A DNA stretch of 43,012 bases from Actinomycetes bacterium (GTDB taxonomy: Bacteria > Actinomycetota > Acidimicrobiia > Acidimicrobiales > Microtrichaceae). Shown piece after piece: positions 24,208 through 33,483 of the stretch; position 1 is the first letter of the stretch; each line of letters begins with the position of its first letter. The DNA is taken from assembly GCA_023434535.1 (NCBI GenBank), contig JAEYSR010000039.1, positions 1-43,012 of the forward strand, read 5' to 3'. Below the pieces are notes generated by a model. The model made no database searches. It was not told the origin of the DNA and worked only from the letters and a program-made list of their open reading frames with translations. A program made the position numbers and the translations under genes.

Positions 24208-24311
24208 TACGGAATCGCGATGGGCCCGACGGCCCGCACGATGCCGAACGACGCGGGACCGGACGACGCGGTTCGGGCCGATCGCGCGGGGGTGGTCGTC
24301 GTCCTGCTCAC
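24207..24311 (-). CDS. Leader peptide of the leuB-ilvE-cimA operon (34 aa, Ile/Val-rich end)
   Basis: A GTG at 24311 opens a 34-codon frame ending TAG at 24207. The end of the peptide, FGIVRAVGPIAIP, holds Ile24, Val25, Val28, Ile31 and Ile33, with no leucine anywhere; the beginning has four threonines (MSRTTTTP). TACACT lies 7 nt before the GTG, so the mRNA should begin at the start codon. A 5-bp hairpin (24222-24235) lies within the Val/Gly/Pro codons, and two further hairpins follow, the last a terminator. This is the layout of ribosome-mediated attenuation, with isoleucine/valine supply as signal. The frame is too short to prove by coding statistics, so conservation is the key test. Confidence 0.65.
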   Translation of the reverse strand: MSRTTTTPARSARTASSGPASFGIVRAVGPIAIP

Positions 24312-24318
24312 GGGCGCC

Positions 24319-24324
24319 AGTGTA
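24319..24324 (-). promoter_or_regulatory. -10 hexamer TACACT of the leuB-operon leader
   Basis: TACACT ends 7 nt before the leader GTG. An identical TACACT plus 7 nt precedes ppx. The -35 region is not close to TTGACA. It lies back-to-back with the greA promoter. Confidence 0.6.
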
Positions 24325-24346
24325 CCCGCGAGCCCCACTGCGCTCG

Positions 24347-24352
24347 TAGGCT
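24347..24352 (+). promoter_or_regulatory. -10 hexamer TAGGCT for greA
   Basis: TAGGCT ends 8 nt before the greA ATG, fitting a leaderless transcript divergent from the leuB leader. Confidence 0.45.
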
Positions 24353-24360
24353 CTTCCGCC

Positions 24361-24828
24361 ATGGCACAGGAGCTCTCCCAGGACGCGTACGACCGGCTGA
24401 CCGCCGAGCTCGAGGACCTGCGCACCCGCGGTCGCATCGAGATGGCCGACCGCATCGAGCGGGCGCGGGAGCACGGCGACCTCAAGGAGAACGCCGAGTA
24501 CCACGCGGCCAAGGAGGAGAAGGCCAAGATGGAGGCCCGGGTCGCCCAGCTGTTCGGGATCCTCGAAGGGGCCGTGATCGTGGAGATCGGCGGTGCCTCC
24601 GACGAGGTCCGGATCGGCACGATCGTCACACTCCGCTACGACGGCGACGACGAGGACGAGGTCGAGAAGTACCTGGTCGGCTCCATCGAGGAGGCGTCCG
24701 ACGGCGTGACCGTGATCTCGCCCACCTCCGCCCTCGGCGAGGCCCTGCTGGGCGCCAAGGCCGGCGACTCCGTCACCTACAGCGCGCCCAACGGCGAGCT
24801 GACCGTGATCGTCGTCGAGATCCACTGA
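24361..24828 (+). CDS. greA: Transcription elongation factor GreA
   Basis: 155 aa. Rescues backtracked RNA polymerase by stimulating transcript cleavage. The N-terminal coiled-coil shows LSQDAYDRLTAELEDLRTRG and ADRIERAREHGDLKENAEYH, with the conserved Asp and Glu of DLKENAEY at the coiled-coil tip. The C-terminal FKBP-like domain has GTIVTLRYDGDDEDEVEKYL and SPTSALGEALLGAKAGDSV. Length and pattern are typical. ATG 24361 lacks a Shine-Dalgarno but has TAGGCT 8 nt upstream. It is divergent from the leuB leader; mscL follows 134 bp later with its own ribosome site. Confidence 0.96.
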   Translation: MAQELSQDAYDRLTAELEDLRTRGRIEMADRIERAREHGDLKENAEYHAAKEEKAKMEARVAQLFGILEGAVIVEIGGASDEVRIGTIVTLRYDGDDEDEVEKYLVGSIEEASDGVTVISPTSALGEALLGAKAGDSVTYSAPNGELTVIVVEIH

Positions 24829-24962
24829 TCGTCGGCTCGCCGGACCACCGCGGACCACGGCGGGCCGGCGAGGACTGCCGGGTCCACGACCTGGGAACGT
24901 GGACCGCGCATCATTGAGCAGCCGCGCGACCTGACGTCGGGCGGAGCGATCGAGGAGCGCGC

Positions 24963-25331
24963 ATGATCAAGGGATTCCGGGACTTCATCACCCGCGGCAA
25001 CGTCGTCGACCTGGCCGTCGGCATCATCATCGGCGCCGCGTTCGGCGCCGTCGTGACGTCGCTCACGAAGGACATCATCATGCCGTTCATCGGCGCCATC
25101 ATCGGCAAGCCGAGCTTCGACGAGCTGAAGCTCACGATCGGCGACGGCGTCATCCGCTACGGGGCGTTCCTGACGCAGGTCGTCAACTTCCTGATCCTGG
25201 CCGCAGCCGTGTACTTCCTGATCGTCGCCCCGATCAACCACCTCCGCGAGCGCTTCTCCACCCCCGAGGAGGAGGAGCTGGCCAAGGAGGACCGCATGAT
25301 CGAGCTGCTGGAGCAGATCGCCCGCAAGTAG
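24963..25331 (+). CDS. mscL: Large-conductance mechanosensitive channel MscL
   Basis: 122 aa. A pentameric membrane pore that opens under osmotic downshock. It begins with the conserved amphipathic N-terminus MIKGFRDFITRGNVVDLAVG, leading into TM1 (about 16-45; VGIIIGAAFGAVVTSLTKDI), a periplasmic loop (IGKPSFDELKLTIGDGVIRY), TM2 (about 68-92; VVNFLILAAAVYFLIVAPIN) and an acidic cytoplasmic C-terminal helix (PEEEELAKEDRMIELLEQIA). ATG 24963 has a strong GAGGAG ribosome site. It is convergent with ppx, 20 bp apart. Confidence 0.97.
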   Translation: MIKGFRDFITRGNVVDLAVGIIIGAAFGAVVTSLTKDIIMPFIGAIIGKPSFDELKLTIGDGVIRYGAFLTQVVNFLILAAAVYFLIVAPINHLRERFSTPEEEELAKEDRMIELLEQIARK

Positions 25332-25351
25332 GACCGGCCGCTCGAGGAGAG

Positions 25352-26932
25352 TCAGGTCGCAGCGACGATCTCCACGGTCGCTCCGAGCTGGTCGGCCAGC
25401 ATGTTCGACCGTTCGAGCGCCGTGTACACCTCGAGCGACAGGTCCGCGCCGGGCGCGCCCACCAGCTCGATGCGGACCACGTCGCCCTCGTCCTTCACGA
25501 CCACCCTCTCGACGGCCCCGTCGTGGTTGCGGTCCATGCCGATCGCCACGCGCAGCATGCAGACCATCGCCCTGACGCGCTCGCGGTCCTCGGCCGACAG
25601 AGCCGCGAACTCGGCGTGCTTCTCGGCGGGTCGCCCCTTGCGGTGGTAGCGGGCGACCTGGGCGATCAGCTCGATCTCCCGGTCGGTGAAGCCCATCAGG
25701 TGCTCGGAGTTCCGGATCACGTAGTAGCTGTGCTTGTGGTGGCCCGAGTGGCTGACGAACAGGCCGACGTTCGCCAGGAGGGCGCCCGCCTCCAGCAGCT
25801 CGGCGTCCGCGTCGTCCAGGCCGAGCCGCTCCCCCAGCGCGTCGAACAGCTGCACGGCCAGCGACGCGACCTGCACCGAGTGCGCCGGGTCGTCGTCGCA
25901 CAGCTCGATCAGGTGGTCGACCGAGGCCCGCCGGAGGTCCGACAGGTGGTGGAGGCTGCCGCCCCGCATGCGGTGGAGGCCGTCGAGGAGCACACCCTCG
26001 CGGAGGGCGTACTCCGAGATGACGAGCTGGTCGATGCCGAGGGCGTCGCAGATCTGCTCGATCACGATCGCTCCGCCGAGGAGGATGTCGGCGCGGGCCG
26101 CGTCGATCCCCGGCAGCTGGCGACGGGCCTCGACCGTCGGTGCTCCCGCCAGGTCGTCGATCACCCGACCGAGCGCCGAGCGCTCCAGGACCGCCCCGTT
26201 CATGGTCTGCGGCAGGGTCTCGCCGTCCCGGACCAGCGCCATGACGGCGAGCGCCTCGGCCGTGCCCGAGCTGGCGACCGCCACGTCGAACGGGAGATGG
26301 GTGGCCTCGCGCAGCATCGGCGCCAGCCGCCCGCGCACGAAGTCCCGACATGCCCCCACCGCCTTGGACGACACCACGCCGTCGGCGAAGAACGACCGGG
26401 TCATCCGCAGCGAACCGAGCTTGATCGAGCGGGCGTAGGACACGTCCTCGCCCCGCCCGAAGACCACCTCGGTCGACCCGCCCCCGACGTCGAGCAGCAC
26501 CATGTCGCGGTCCCAGACCGGCAGCGCCTGCAGCACGCCGAGTCGGATGAGACGTGCCTCCTCGTGGCCCGAGATGACCTGGACGTCGACCCCCGACTCG
26601 GCCCACGCCCGGACCAGGAAGTCGGAGGCGTTGCGGGCCTCGCGCACGGCGGAGGTGGCGACGGCGAAGACGGTGGCGTCCAGGCTGTCGGCGAGCTGAC
26701 GGCAACGTGTCAGCGCCGCCACGGCGCGGTCGATGGCGTCGGGCTCGAGGTGCTTCATCTCGCCCTGGCCGGAGCCGAGGCGCACCATCTCCTTGAGGCG
26801 GGTGATGACCTCGAAGCGGTCGTTGCCCGCGACGCGCGCCACGACCATGTGCACGGAGTTGGTCCCGATGTCGATGGCGGCCAGGACCTCGGGGAACGGC
26901 GAGGGGCTGCCCTGGGCCTGGGGCGCTGCCAT
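25352..26932 (-). CDS. ppx: Exopolyphosphatase / pppGpp phosphohydrolase (Ppx/GppA family)
   Basis: 526 aa. Hydrolyses inorganic polyphosphate and/or pppGpp. The N-terminal actin-like domains carry the phosphate loops AAIDIGTNSVHMVVAR, ATSAVREARNASDF, SGHEEARLIRLGVLQ and LLDVGGGSTEVVFG, then ASSGTAEALAVMAL. After SEYALREGVLLDGL comes the C-terminal HD-like helical domain (SVQVASLAVQLFDALG, NVGLFVSHSGHHKHSYYVI, IAQVARYHRKGRPAE). ATG 26932 is fixed by TACACT lying exactly 7 nt upstream; a longer GTG start at 26998 would overlap the divergent rsgA start. No ribosome site is seen, in keeping with a leaderless mRNA. Confidence 0.93.
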   Translation of the reverse strand: MAAPQAQGSPSPFPEVLAAIDIGTNSVHMVVARVAGNDRFEVITRLKEMVRLGSGQGEMKHLEPDAIDRAVAALTRCRQLADSLDATVFAVATSAVREARNASDFLVRAWAESGVDVQVISGHEEARLIRLGVLQALPVWDRDMVLLDVGGGSTEVVFGRGEDVSYARSIKLGSLRMTRSFFADGVVSSKAVGACRDFVRGRLAPMLREATHLPFDVAVASSGTAEALAVMALVRDGETLPQTMNGAVLERSALGRVIDDLAGAPTVEARRQLPGIDAARADILLGGAIVIEQICDALGIDQLVISEYALREGVLLDGLHRMRGGSLHHLSDLRRASVDHLIELCDDDPAHSVQVASLAVQLFDALGERLGLDDADAELLEAGALLANVGLFVSHSGHHKHSYYVIRNSEHLMGFTDREIELIAQVARYHRKGRPAEKHAEFAALSAEDRERVRAMVCMLRVAIGMDRNHDGAVERVVVKDEGDVVRIELVGAPGADLSLEVYTALERSNMLADQLGATVEIVAAT

Positions 26933-26939
26933 GCGCGTG

Positions 26940-26945
26940 AGTGTA
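26940..26945 (-). promoter_or_regulatory. -10 hexamer TACACT for ppx
   Basis: TACACT ends 7 nt before the ppx ATG. Same hexamer and spacing as the leuB-operon leader promoter. Confidence 0.6.
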
Positions 26946-26988
26946 CGGCCGGCCCTGGCGAGCGCTCCCATCGCGCGAGGCTGCCCGG

Positions 26989-28080
26989 GTGGTGACACAT
27001 GACCCCGACCCGGTGCACCCGGACCGTCCGCCCGGATGGGACCGGGAGTGGGCCGACGCGTGGTCGCTCGCCGTGGAGGACCAGCTCGCCCCGGCCGGGA
27101 CCGAGGCGGCTCGCGTGGTGCGCATCGACAAGGGCGGCATCACCGCGGCGCGCTGGCCCGGCGACGACCACCTGGTGATCGCGGCGAAGTCCGCGCGACG
27201 GGTCGTCGTCGGCGACGTCGTCGCACTCGACGCCGAGGCGGGCCGGATCGAGGCGATCCTCCCTCGGCGGACCGTGTTCGAACGTCGCTCGCCGGGAGTC
27301 AGCCGGGGCCAGATGGCGGTGGAGTCGAGGGCCGTCGCCGCGAACATGGACCACGTCCTGGTGCTGCAGCCGCTCGACGTCGGCCTGAACCCGCCGCGGC
27401 TGGCCCGGGAGCTCGTCCTGGCGTGGGAGTCCGGGGCCGTGCCCATCGTGCTCCTGACCAAGACCGACCTCGTCGACGCCTCGGCCGTGGACGCCGCGAC
27501 GGCCGAGGCCCGCCGCTGGGCTCCCGGCGTCGACGTTCACGCCATCTCGACCCACGACGCCGGGTCGATGGCCGGGCTCGACGACGTGATCGGACCAGGT
27601 CATCTGCTGGCGCTGCTCGGACAGTCGGGCGCCGGGAAGTCGTCGCTGGCCAACCTCCTCGCCGGACGTGAGGTGCAGCTGACGGCCGAGGTGCGCGAGG
27701 GCGACCGTCGCGGGCGCCACACCACGACCGCCGGTCAGATCGTCACGCTGGCACGGGGCGCGCTGCTCATCGACACGCCCGGCATCCGCGGCGTCGGCCT
27801 CTGGGCCGCCGACGACGGGCTGGAGGCCGCGTTCGCGGACCTGGCGCCGTTCGCCGAGGAGTGCCGGTTCGTCGACTGCCAGCACGGCTCCGAGCCCGGG
27901 TGCGGCGTCACGGCCGCGGTCGACCGCGGCGACGTCGGCGCCGATCGGCTCGAGGTCTTCCGCGACCTGGTGGCCGAGCTCGAGTCGCTCGAGGCCGACA
28001 TCGAGGTGCGCGACCGGGAGTCCGAGCGCCAGGCCAACCAGGCGTCGAGGCACCGGGCCCGGAGGCGGGACGAGCGCTGA
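26989..28080 (+). CDS. rsgA: Ribosome small-subunit GTPase RsgA (EngC/YjeQ)
   Basis: 363 aa. A circularly permuted GTPase that checks late 30S maturation. The N-terminal OB fold (VVRIDKGGITAARWPGDD, VVVGDVVALDAEAG) is followed by the permuted G motifs: G4 LLTKTDLVDA, G1 GQSGAGKSSLANLL, a GRHTTT switch and G3 DTPGIRGVGL. The zinc finger C-x5-C-x-H-x5-C lies in CRFVDCQHGSEPGCGV. A charged Arg-rich tail ends the protein. Two adjacent GTGs (26989 and 26992) are possible starts; GAGG lies 8 nt before the first. It is divergent from ppx (56 bp). Its stop lies in the first of three 14-bp tandem repeats. Confidence 0.95.
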   Translation: MVTHDPDPVHPDRPPGWDREWADAWSLAVEDQLAPAGTEAARVVRIDKGGITAARWPGDDHLVIAAKSARRVVVGDVVALDAEAGRIEAILPRRTVFERRSPGVSRGQMAVESRAVAANMDHVLVLQPLDVGLNPPRLARELVLAWESGAVPIVLLTKTDLVDASAVDAATAEARRWAPGVDVHAISTHDAGSMAGLDDVIGPGHLLALLGQSGAGKSSLANLLAGREVQLTAEVREGDRRGRHTTTAGQIVTLARGALLIDTPGIRGVGLWAADDGLEAAFADLAPFAEECRFVDCQHGSEPGCGVTAAVDRGDVGADRLEVFRDLVAELESLEADIEVRDRESERQANQASRHRARRRDER

Positions 28081-28110
28081 GCGACGAGCGCTGAGCGACG
28101 AGCGCCGAGC
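28069..28110. repeat. Three tandem copies of a 14-bp unit at the rsgA stop codon
   Basis: GACGAGCGCTGAGC occurs twice perfectly and a third time with one change (T to C). The first copy contains the rsgA TGA, so the repeats look like duplications of the gene's end. Likely slippage. Confidence 0.85.
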
Positions 28111-28113
28111 GCC

Positions 28114-28134
28114 GAGCGCTGCCGGCAGGCGCTC
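28114..28134. terminator. Hairpin between convergent rsgA and ndgR
   Basis: GAGCG-CTG-ccgg-CAG-(G)-CGCTC, 8 bp with one bulged G and a 4-nt loop, 2 nt before the ndgR stop codon. No T-run, so a terminator role is based on location. Confidence 0.4.
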
Positions 28135-28136
28135 CC

Positions 28137-28778
28137 TCAGAACGCGGACTCGACGGCCCGGGCACCGGCGACGACCGCGTCGCCGTGGGTCCGGCCGGGT
28201 GAACGGCCCATCCGGTCCACGGGACCCGACGCGCTGATCGCGGCGATCACCTCGCCGTCCCGGTGCACGGGTGCGGACACCGACGCGACGCCCGGTTCGC
28301 GCTCCTCGACGGTCTGCACCCACCCGTCGACGCCGACCTCGCCGGCCAGGACGCGTCCGGCGGACCCCCTGTCCATGGGGAGGGCCGCGCCGACCGGGAC
28401 GATCGTGCGCAGCCCGTGCGGGGACTCGAGCGCGGCGACGCACACGCGGTCGCCCCGCTCCCGCACGTACAGCTGAACCGACTCGCCGGTGCGCTCCCGC
28501 AGCTCGGCGAGGGCGTCGGAGGCGGCATCGGCCAGCGGGTACTGCTGGGCGGCGATCCGACCGAGGCTGGCGAGGTGCAGGCCGAGGGCGAACCGACCGT
28601 CGCTCTTGCGCCGGAGCAGACCGTGCTGCTCCAGAGCGACCGCCAACCGGTGCGCCGTCGCTCGGGACGTGCCGGTGCGGGCAGAGAGCTCGGCGAGCGT
28701 GCACGGGCCCTCGGCCACGGCGGACAGGAGGGCGGACGACTTGTCGAGGACCCCGACCCCGCTTACGATGTGTTCCAT
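28137..28778 (-). CDS. ndgR: IclR-family regulator of leucine genes (NdgR/LtbR type)
   Basis: 213 aa. It matches the NdgR/LtbR group: the N-terminus SGVGVLDKSSALLSAVAEGP leads into the winged helix-turn-helix (CTLAELSARTGTSRATAHRL) and the C-terminal ligand domain has TGESVQLYVRERGDRVCVAA, LRTIVPVGAALPMDRGSAGR and VQTVEEREPGVASVSAPVHR. Known relatives in Streptomyces and Corynebacterium bind the ndgR/ltbR-leuC intergenic region and control leuCD and other amino acid genes. ATG 28778 is placed by a TTGACG/TACAGT promoter whose -10 ends 9 nt upstream; the longer frame starts inside that promoter. A palindrome lies between the -35 and -10, so autorepression is likely. Confidence 0.92.
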   Translation of the reverse strand: MEHIVSGVGVLDKSSALLSAVAEGPCTLAELSARTGTSRATAHRLAVALEQHGLLRRKSDGRFALGLHLASLGRIAAQQYPLADAASDALAELRERTGESVQLYVRERGDRVCVAALESPHGLRTIVPVGAALPMDRGSAGRVLAGEVGVDGWVQTVEEREPGVASVSAPVHRDGEVIAAISASGPVDRMGRSPGRTHGDAVVAGARAVESAF

Positions 28779-28787
28779 CAGTCGGGA

Positions 28788-28815
28788 ACTGTATCTCATT
28801 ATGTGAGATCGTCAA
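28788..28815 (-). promoter_or_regulatory. ndgR promoter: TTGACG -35 and TACAGT -10
   Basis: TTGACG (28815-28810) and TACAGT (28793-28788) on the minus strand are separated by 16 nt. The spacer is almost entirely occupied by the ATCTCA/TGAGAT palindrome. The -10 ends 9 nt before the ATG at 28778. Confidence 0.7.
28793..28809. promoter_or_regulatory. NdgR/LtbR-like operator ATCTCA-N5-TGAGAT
   Basis: A perfect 6-bp inverted repeat with a 5-nt spacer (TTATG) lies between the divergent ndgR and leuC genes. It fills the spacer of the ndgR promoter and is 56 bp before the leuC start, so one bound regulator could control both directions. TCTCA-type palindromes are known from this intergenic region in related bacteria (recalled, not searched). 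Confidence 0.7.
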
Positions 28816-28864
28816 CCCGCAGTCGAACTGCCAGTTCGAGCCCAGCCCACCCCCAGGAGCCGAC

Positions 28865-30292
<1,428 letters not shown>

Positions 30293-30361
30293 CACCGGCG
30301 ACCGGCACCGCACCCACCACACCCTCGCCAGCACCAGCACCGCACGAAGAGAGATCTCCAC

Positions 30362-30952
30362 ATGGACGCAGTTCGCATCATCACCGGCACGGCGGTCCCG
30401 CTCGACCGCTCCGACGTCGACACCGACCAGATCATCCCAAGCGACTGGCTCAAGCAGGTCGAGCGCACCGGCTTCGACAAGGGCCTCTTCTCCGAGTGGC
30501 GCGACGACCGGGACTTCGTGCTGAACAAGGAGGAGCACCAGGGCGCGAACATCCTGATCGCCGGGCCCAACTTCGGCACCGGATCCAGCCGTGAGCACGC
30601 CGTGTGGGCGATCCAGCAGTACGGGTTCGCCGCGGTGGTCTCGCCCCGCTTCGGCGACATCTTCCGCAACAACTCCACCAAGAACGGGCTCGTCCCCGTC
30701 CAGGTGTCGGCAGAGGTCGGACGACAGCTGCTCGATGCCGTGACCGAGGATCCGACCCTGGAGTTCGTGATCGACATCGAGCGGCGCACGCTCGAGGTCG
30801 CCGGACTCGACCTGGTGGTCGAGTTCCCGCTCGACGACTCGATCCAGCACCGCTTCCTGGAAGGGCTCGACGACATCGGCCTGACGCTGCAGCACGAGTC
30901 CGACATCACGGCCTTCGAGTCCCGACGGCCGGCCTGGATGCCGACGGCCTGA
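30362..30952 (+). CDS. leuD: 3-isopropylmalate dehydratase small subunit
   Basis: 196 aa. The swivelling small subunit that closes the LeuC active site. It has the conserved DVDTDQIIPSDWLK, GANILIAGPNFGTGSSREHA, SPRFGDIFRNNSTKNGLVPV and DIERRTLEVAG. ATG 30362 is preceded by GAAGAGAG. The 69-bp gap to leuC contains no terminator, so leuCD form one transcript. Normal length. Confidence 0.97.
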   Translation: MDAVRIITGTAVPLDRSDVDTDQIIPSDWLKQVERTGFDKGLFSEWRDDRDFVLNKEEHQGANILIAGPNFGTGSSREHAVWAIQQYGFAAVVSPRFGDIFRNNSTKNGLVPVQVSAEVGRQLLDAVTEDPTLEFVIDIERRTLEVAGLDLVVEFPLDDSIQHRFLEGLDDIGLTLQHESDITAFESRRPAWMPTA

Positions 30953-31069
30953 ACCGACCCGCACCGGCCGCCGCGGATTTCTCCACGCGGCCGGGAACCG
31001 CAGCTCCGCATCGAGCGTCCCACTCCCCGATCACGCACCGACGGTGCGGGAAGCGGACGAGGAGGAGCC

Positions 31070-33463
31070 ATGCGGATCACCAGGGGAACGCTCGGGGACG
31101 ACAGGACTCAGGACCGACGACCCCGCCGGCCGTCCGGGATCGGTGGGGTGGTCGCCGTCGCCGTCGTGGCGGCCCTCGCACTCCTGGCCGGCTGCACTCG
31201 GGACCCCGATGTGACCGTCGAGCCGATGCCCGGCGGTCCCGTCGAGGTGTCCGACATCCGACTGGTCAGCGTGCAGAGCTGCGACGAGCTCGTCCGGACC
31301 GCCGAGGAGCGCGCACAGGCCCAGCGCGAGCAGCTCGAGCGTTGGGAGCGCGAGCAGATGGAGCGCTGGGACGAGGTGGGAGGGACCGTGGACGCGTCGG
31401 CGACGTCCGGCGCCGAGGCGGACGCCATGGCGTCGGCTCCGGCCACCACGGTCGCGCCGTCGTCGGCCGCATCGAGCGAGTCCGCCGACGGCGCCCAGAC
31501 GCGGGCCTCGGGCGGTGGCGACGTCATCGCGGGCACGAACAACCAGGAGCAGGGTGTCGACGAGGGCGACCTGGTCGTGACCGACGGCCGCCGCCTCATC
31601 ACCCTGACGGGCGACGGCACGCTGCGGGTGATCGAGCTGGACGACTCCCCCGCGATCGACGGGAGCGTGTCGCTGACCGCGCCCTCGCCGGGCGCGCCGT
31701 ACGGCGGGACCGGCCAGACCGGACAGCTGCTGCTGCGGGGCGACGAGGTCGTCGCCGTCCGCGCCACCTGGGAACCGACATCGGGCATGCCCGTCGTCGA
31801 GCTCGCCCGCGTGGACGTGGCCGCACCCGCAGCGCCGACCGTCGTCGAGCGGGCCCGGGTCGCCGGTGAGCTCGTCGCCACCCGGATGATCGACGGCACC
31901 GTGCGCGTGGTGCTCCGCCCGACGATCGGCGGCCCCGTGGTCGAGCCCGTCCCCGTCCCGACCGTGCCCGACACGACGGTTCCGGACACGACCGTGCCCA
32001 CCACGGTGCCCGACACGACGGTGCCCGACACGACGGTTCCCACGTCGACGGTGCCCTCCACGACGGTCACCTCGACGACGGCGCCCGGCTCGACCACCAC
32101 GACGCCGCCGGCTGCAGCGGTGAGCGAGGCCGCAGCCCGTCTCCTTCCCCATCGCCTCACCGACGACGGCGGCTCCGAGCCGCTCGGCGGATGCGGCGAC
32201 GTGCTGATGCCCGCCGCGACGTCGCTGCCCGGCGACACCGGGACCAGCACCGCCGACATGGGTGCCATCGGGGTCGACGACATGGCCTCGACCTCGGTGA
32301 TGCCGACCACCACCGGGGTCACCGTTCTGACCATCGGCGACACCCTCGGCGACCTCGCCCCGGTCACCGTGGAGGGCGGCGCCGAGACCGTCTACGCCGG
32401 CACCGACGCGCTGTACACGACCGCCAGCGCGTGGGATGCCGAGGGATCCTCCACCGCGGTCCACCGCTTCGACCTGACCGGCGACGGCCCCGCGCGCTAC
32501 ACCGGCAGCGGCCTGGTGCCGGGCGGCGTGCTCAACCAGTACTCGCTGTCGGACCGCGACGGCGCCCTCCGGGTGGTCACGACCACGAACACGGCAGGAG
32601 CCACTCCGACCGACGGTCCGATCGGTGGACCCGCCGTCGATATCGACCGCCCCAGCTGGGCGGGCACCGCCGGACGCATCACCGTGCTCCGGCCCGGCGA
32701 CGACGGCGGCCTGCGCGAGGTGGGACACCTCGACGACCTCGGAGCCGGCGAGGAGGTGAAGTCGGTGCGCTTCATCGAGGACCGCGCCTACGTGGTCACC
32801 TTCCGCCAGACCGACCCTCTGTTCGCCGTCGACCTGACCGAGGACACCCCGCGCCTGCTGGGCGAGCTCAAGATCCCGGGCTTCTCCGAGTACCTCCACC
32901 CGGTCGGCGACGACCGCCTCCTCGGCATCGGTTCCGACGCCGATCCCACGACCGGTCGTGTGACCGGCTTCAAGGCGTCCCTGTTCGACGTCAGCGACCC
33001 GACGGCGCCGAAGGAGCTCGACTCGTTCGTGGAGGTGGGCGCCAGCTCGTCGGTGGGACAGGATCCGAAGTCCTTCAACTGGGACCCGGTCCGCTCCCAG
33101 GCGATCGTGCCGGTCTCCACCGGCTCGGTGTTCGTGCCCGCGCCGCTGCCCCGGACCGAGCCCCTGCCGCAGACCACGCCCACCACGGTGGTGTGCCCGC
33201 CGGACGTCGAGTGCTCGTTCGACGGCTCGGCCGGGATCGCGACCGACGGCGTCGTCGCGCAGTCACGGAACGAGGCGTGGATCATCGGGGTCGACGGCGA
33301 CCGGTTGGTGCGCCGGGGCACGATCGCCCACGAGCTCGGCGGCTGGGCGCACCCGATCCTGCGGTCGGTCGTCGTCGACGACTCGATCTGGAGCGTGTCG
33401 GAGTGGGCCGTGGGCCGCACGTCGGCCACGTCACCGGGTGACACGGCTCTGATCGGCTTCTGA
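31070..33463 (+). CDS. Lipoprotein with C-terminal beta-propeller (Beta_propel family)
   Basis: 797 aa. A basic N-terminus and hydrophobic helix end in the lipobox LALLAGC (Cys42), so the mature protein should be lipid-anchored outside the membrane. A charged coiled-coil-like stretch follows (ERAQAQREQLERWEREQMER), then the family hallmark NNQEQGVDEGDLVVTDGRR, the first blade of a secreted beta-propeller. A low-complexity Thr-Val-Pro-Asp insert (about 295-345) interrupts the propeller, which resumes with GDTLGDLAPVTV, YTTASAWD, LNQYSLSDRDGALRVVTTT, VRFIEDRAYVVTFRQTDPLF and HPVGDDRLLGIG. Family members are uncharacterised secreted proteins. A strong GGAGGAG site precedes ATG 31070. Function unknown; a binding or adhesion role is only a guess. 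Confidence 0.88.
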   Translation: MRITRGTLGDDRTQDRRPRRPSGIGGVVAVAVVAALALLAGCTRDPDVTVEPMPGGPVEVSDIRLVSVQSCDELVRTAEERAQAQREQLERWEREQMERWDEVGGTVDASATSGAEADAMASAPATTVAPSSAASSESADGAQTRASGGGDVIAGTNNQEQGVDEGDLVVTDGRRLITLTGDGTLRVIELDDSPAIDGSVSLTAPSPGAPYGGTGQTGQLLLRGDEVVAVRATWEPTSGMPVVELARVDVAAPAAPTVVERARVAGELVATRMIDGTVRVVLRPTIGGPVVEPVPVPTVPDTTVPDTTVPTTVPDTTVPDTTVPTSTVPSTTVTSTTAPGSTTTTPPAAAVSEAAARLLPHRLTDDGGSEPLGGCGDVLMPAATSLPGDTGTSTADMGAIGVDDMASTSVMPTTTGVTVLTIGDTLGDLAPVTVEGGAETVYAGTDALYTTASAWDAEGSSTAVHRFDLTGDGPARYTGSGLVPGGVLNQYSLSDRDGALRVVTTTNTAGATPTDGPIGGPAVDIDRPSWAGTAGRITVLRPGDDGGLREVGHLDDLGAGEEVKSVRFIEDRAYVVTFRQTDPLFAVDLTEDTPRLLGELKIPGFSEYLHPVGDDRLLGIGSDADPTTGRVTGFKASLFDVSDPTAPKELDSFVEVGASSSVGQDPKSFNWDPVRSQAIVPVSTGSVFVPAPLPRTEPLPQTTPTTVVCPPDVECSFDGSAGIATDGVVAQSRNEAWIIGVDGDRLVRRGTIAHELGGWAHPILRSVVVDDSIWSVSEWAVGRTSATSPGDTALIGF
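31966..32094 (+). repeat. Low-complexity Thr-Val-Pro-Asp-Thr coding repeat
   Basis: About nine imperfect copies of a 15-bp-like unit (GTGCCCGACACGACG and variants) encode TVPDT/TVPTT repeats inside the beta-propeller lipoprotein. Probably a flexible, possibly glycosylated loop; repeat number may vary between strains. Confidence 0.8.
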
Positions 33464-33483
33464 GCCGACGGACTCCGACTCTG

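Noticed and set aside
28069..28110. CRISPR or att-site interpretation of the 14-bp repeats
   Set aside because: No spacers, only three copies, and no integrase or flanking duplication.
31966..32094. Possible CRISPR-like direct repeats
   Set aside because: The repeats are contiguous 15-bp coding units (TVPDT) inside an open frame with no unique spacers.
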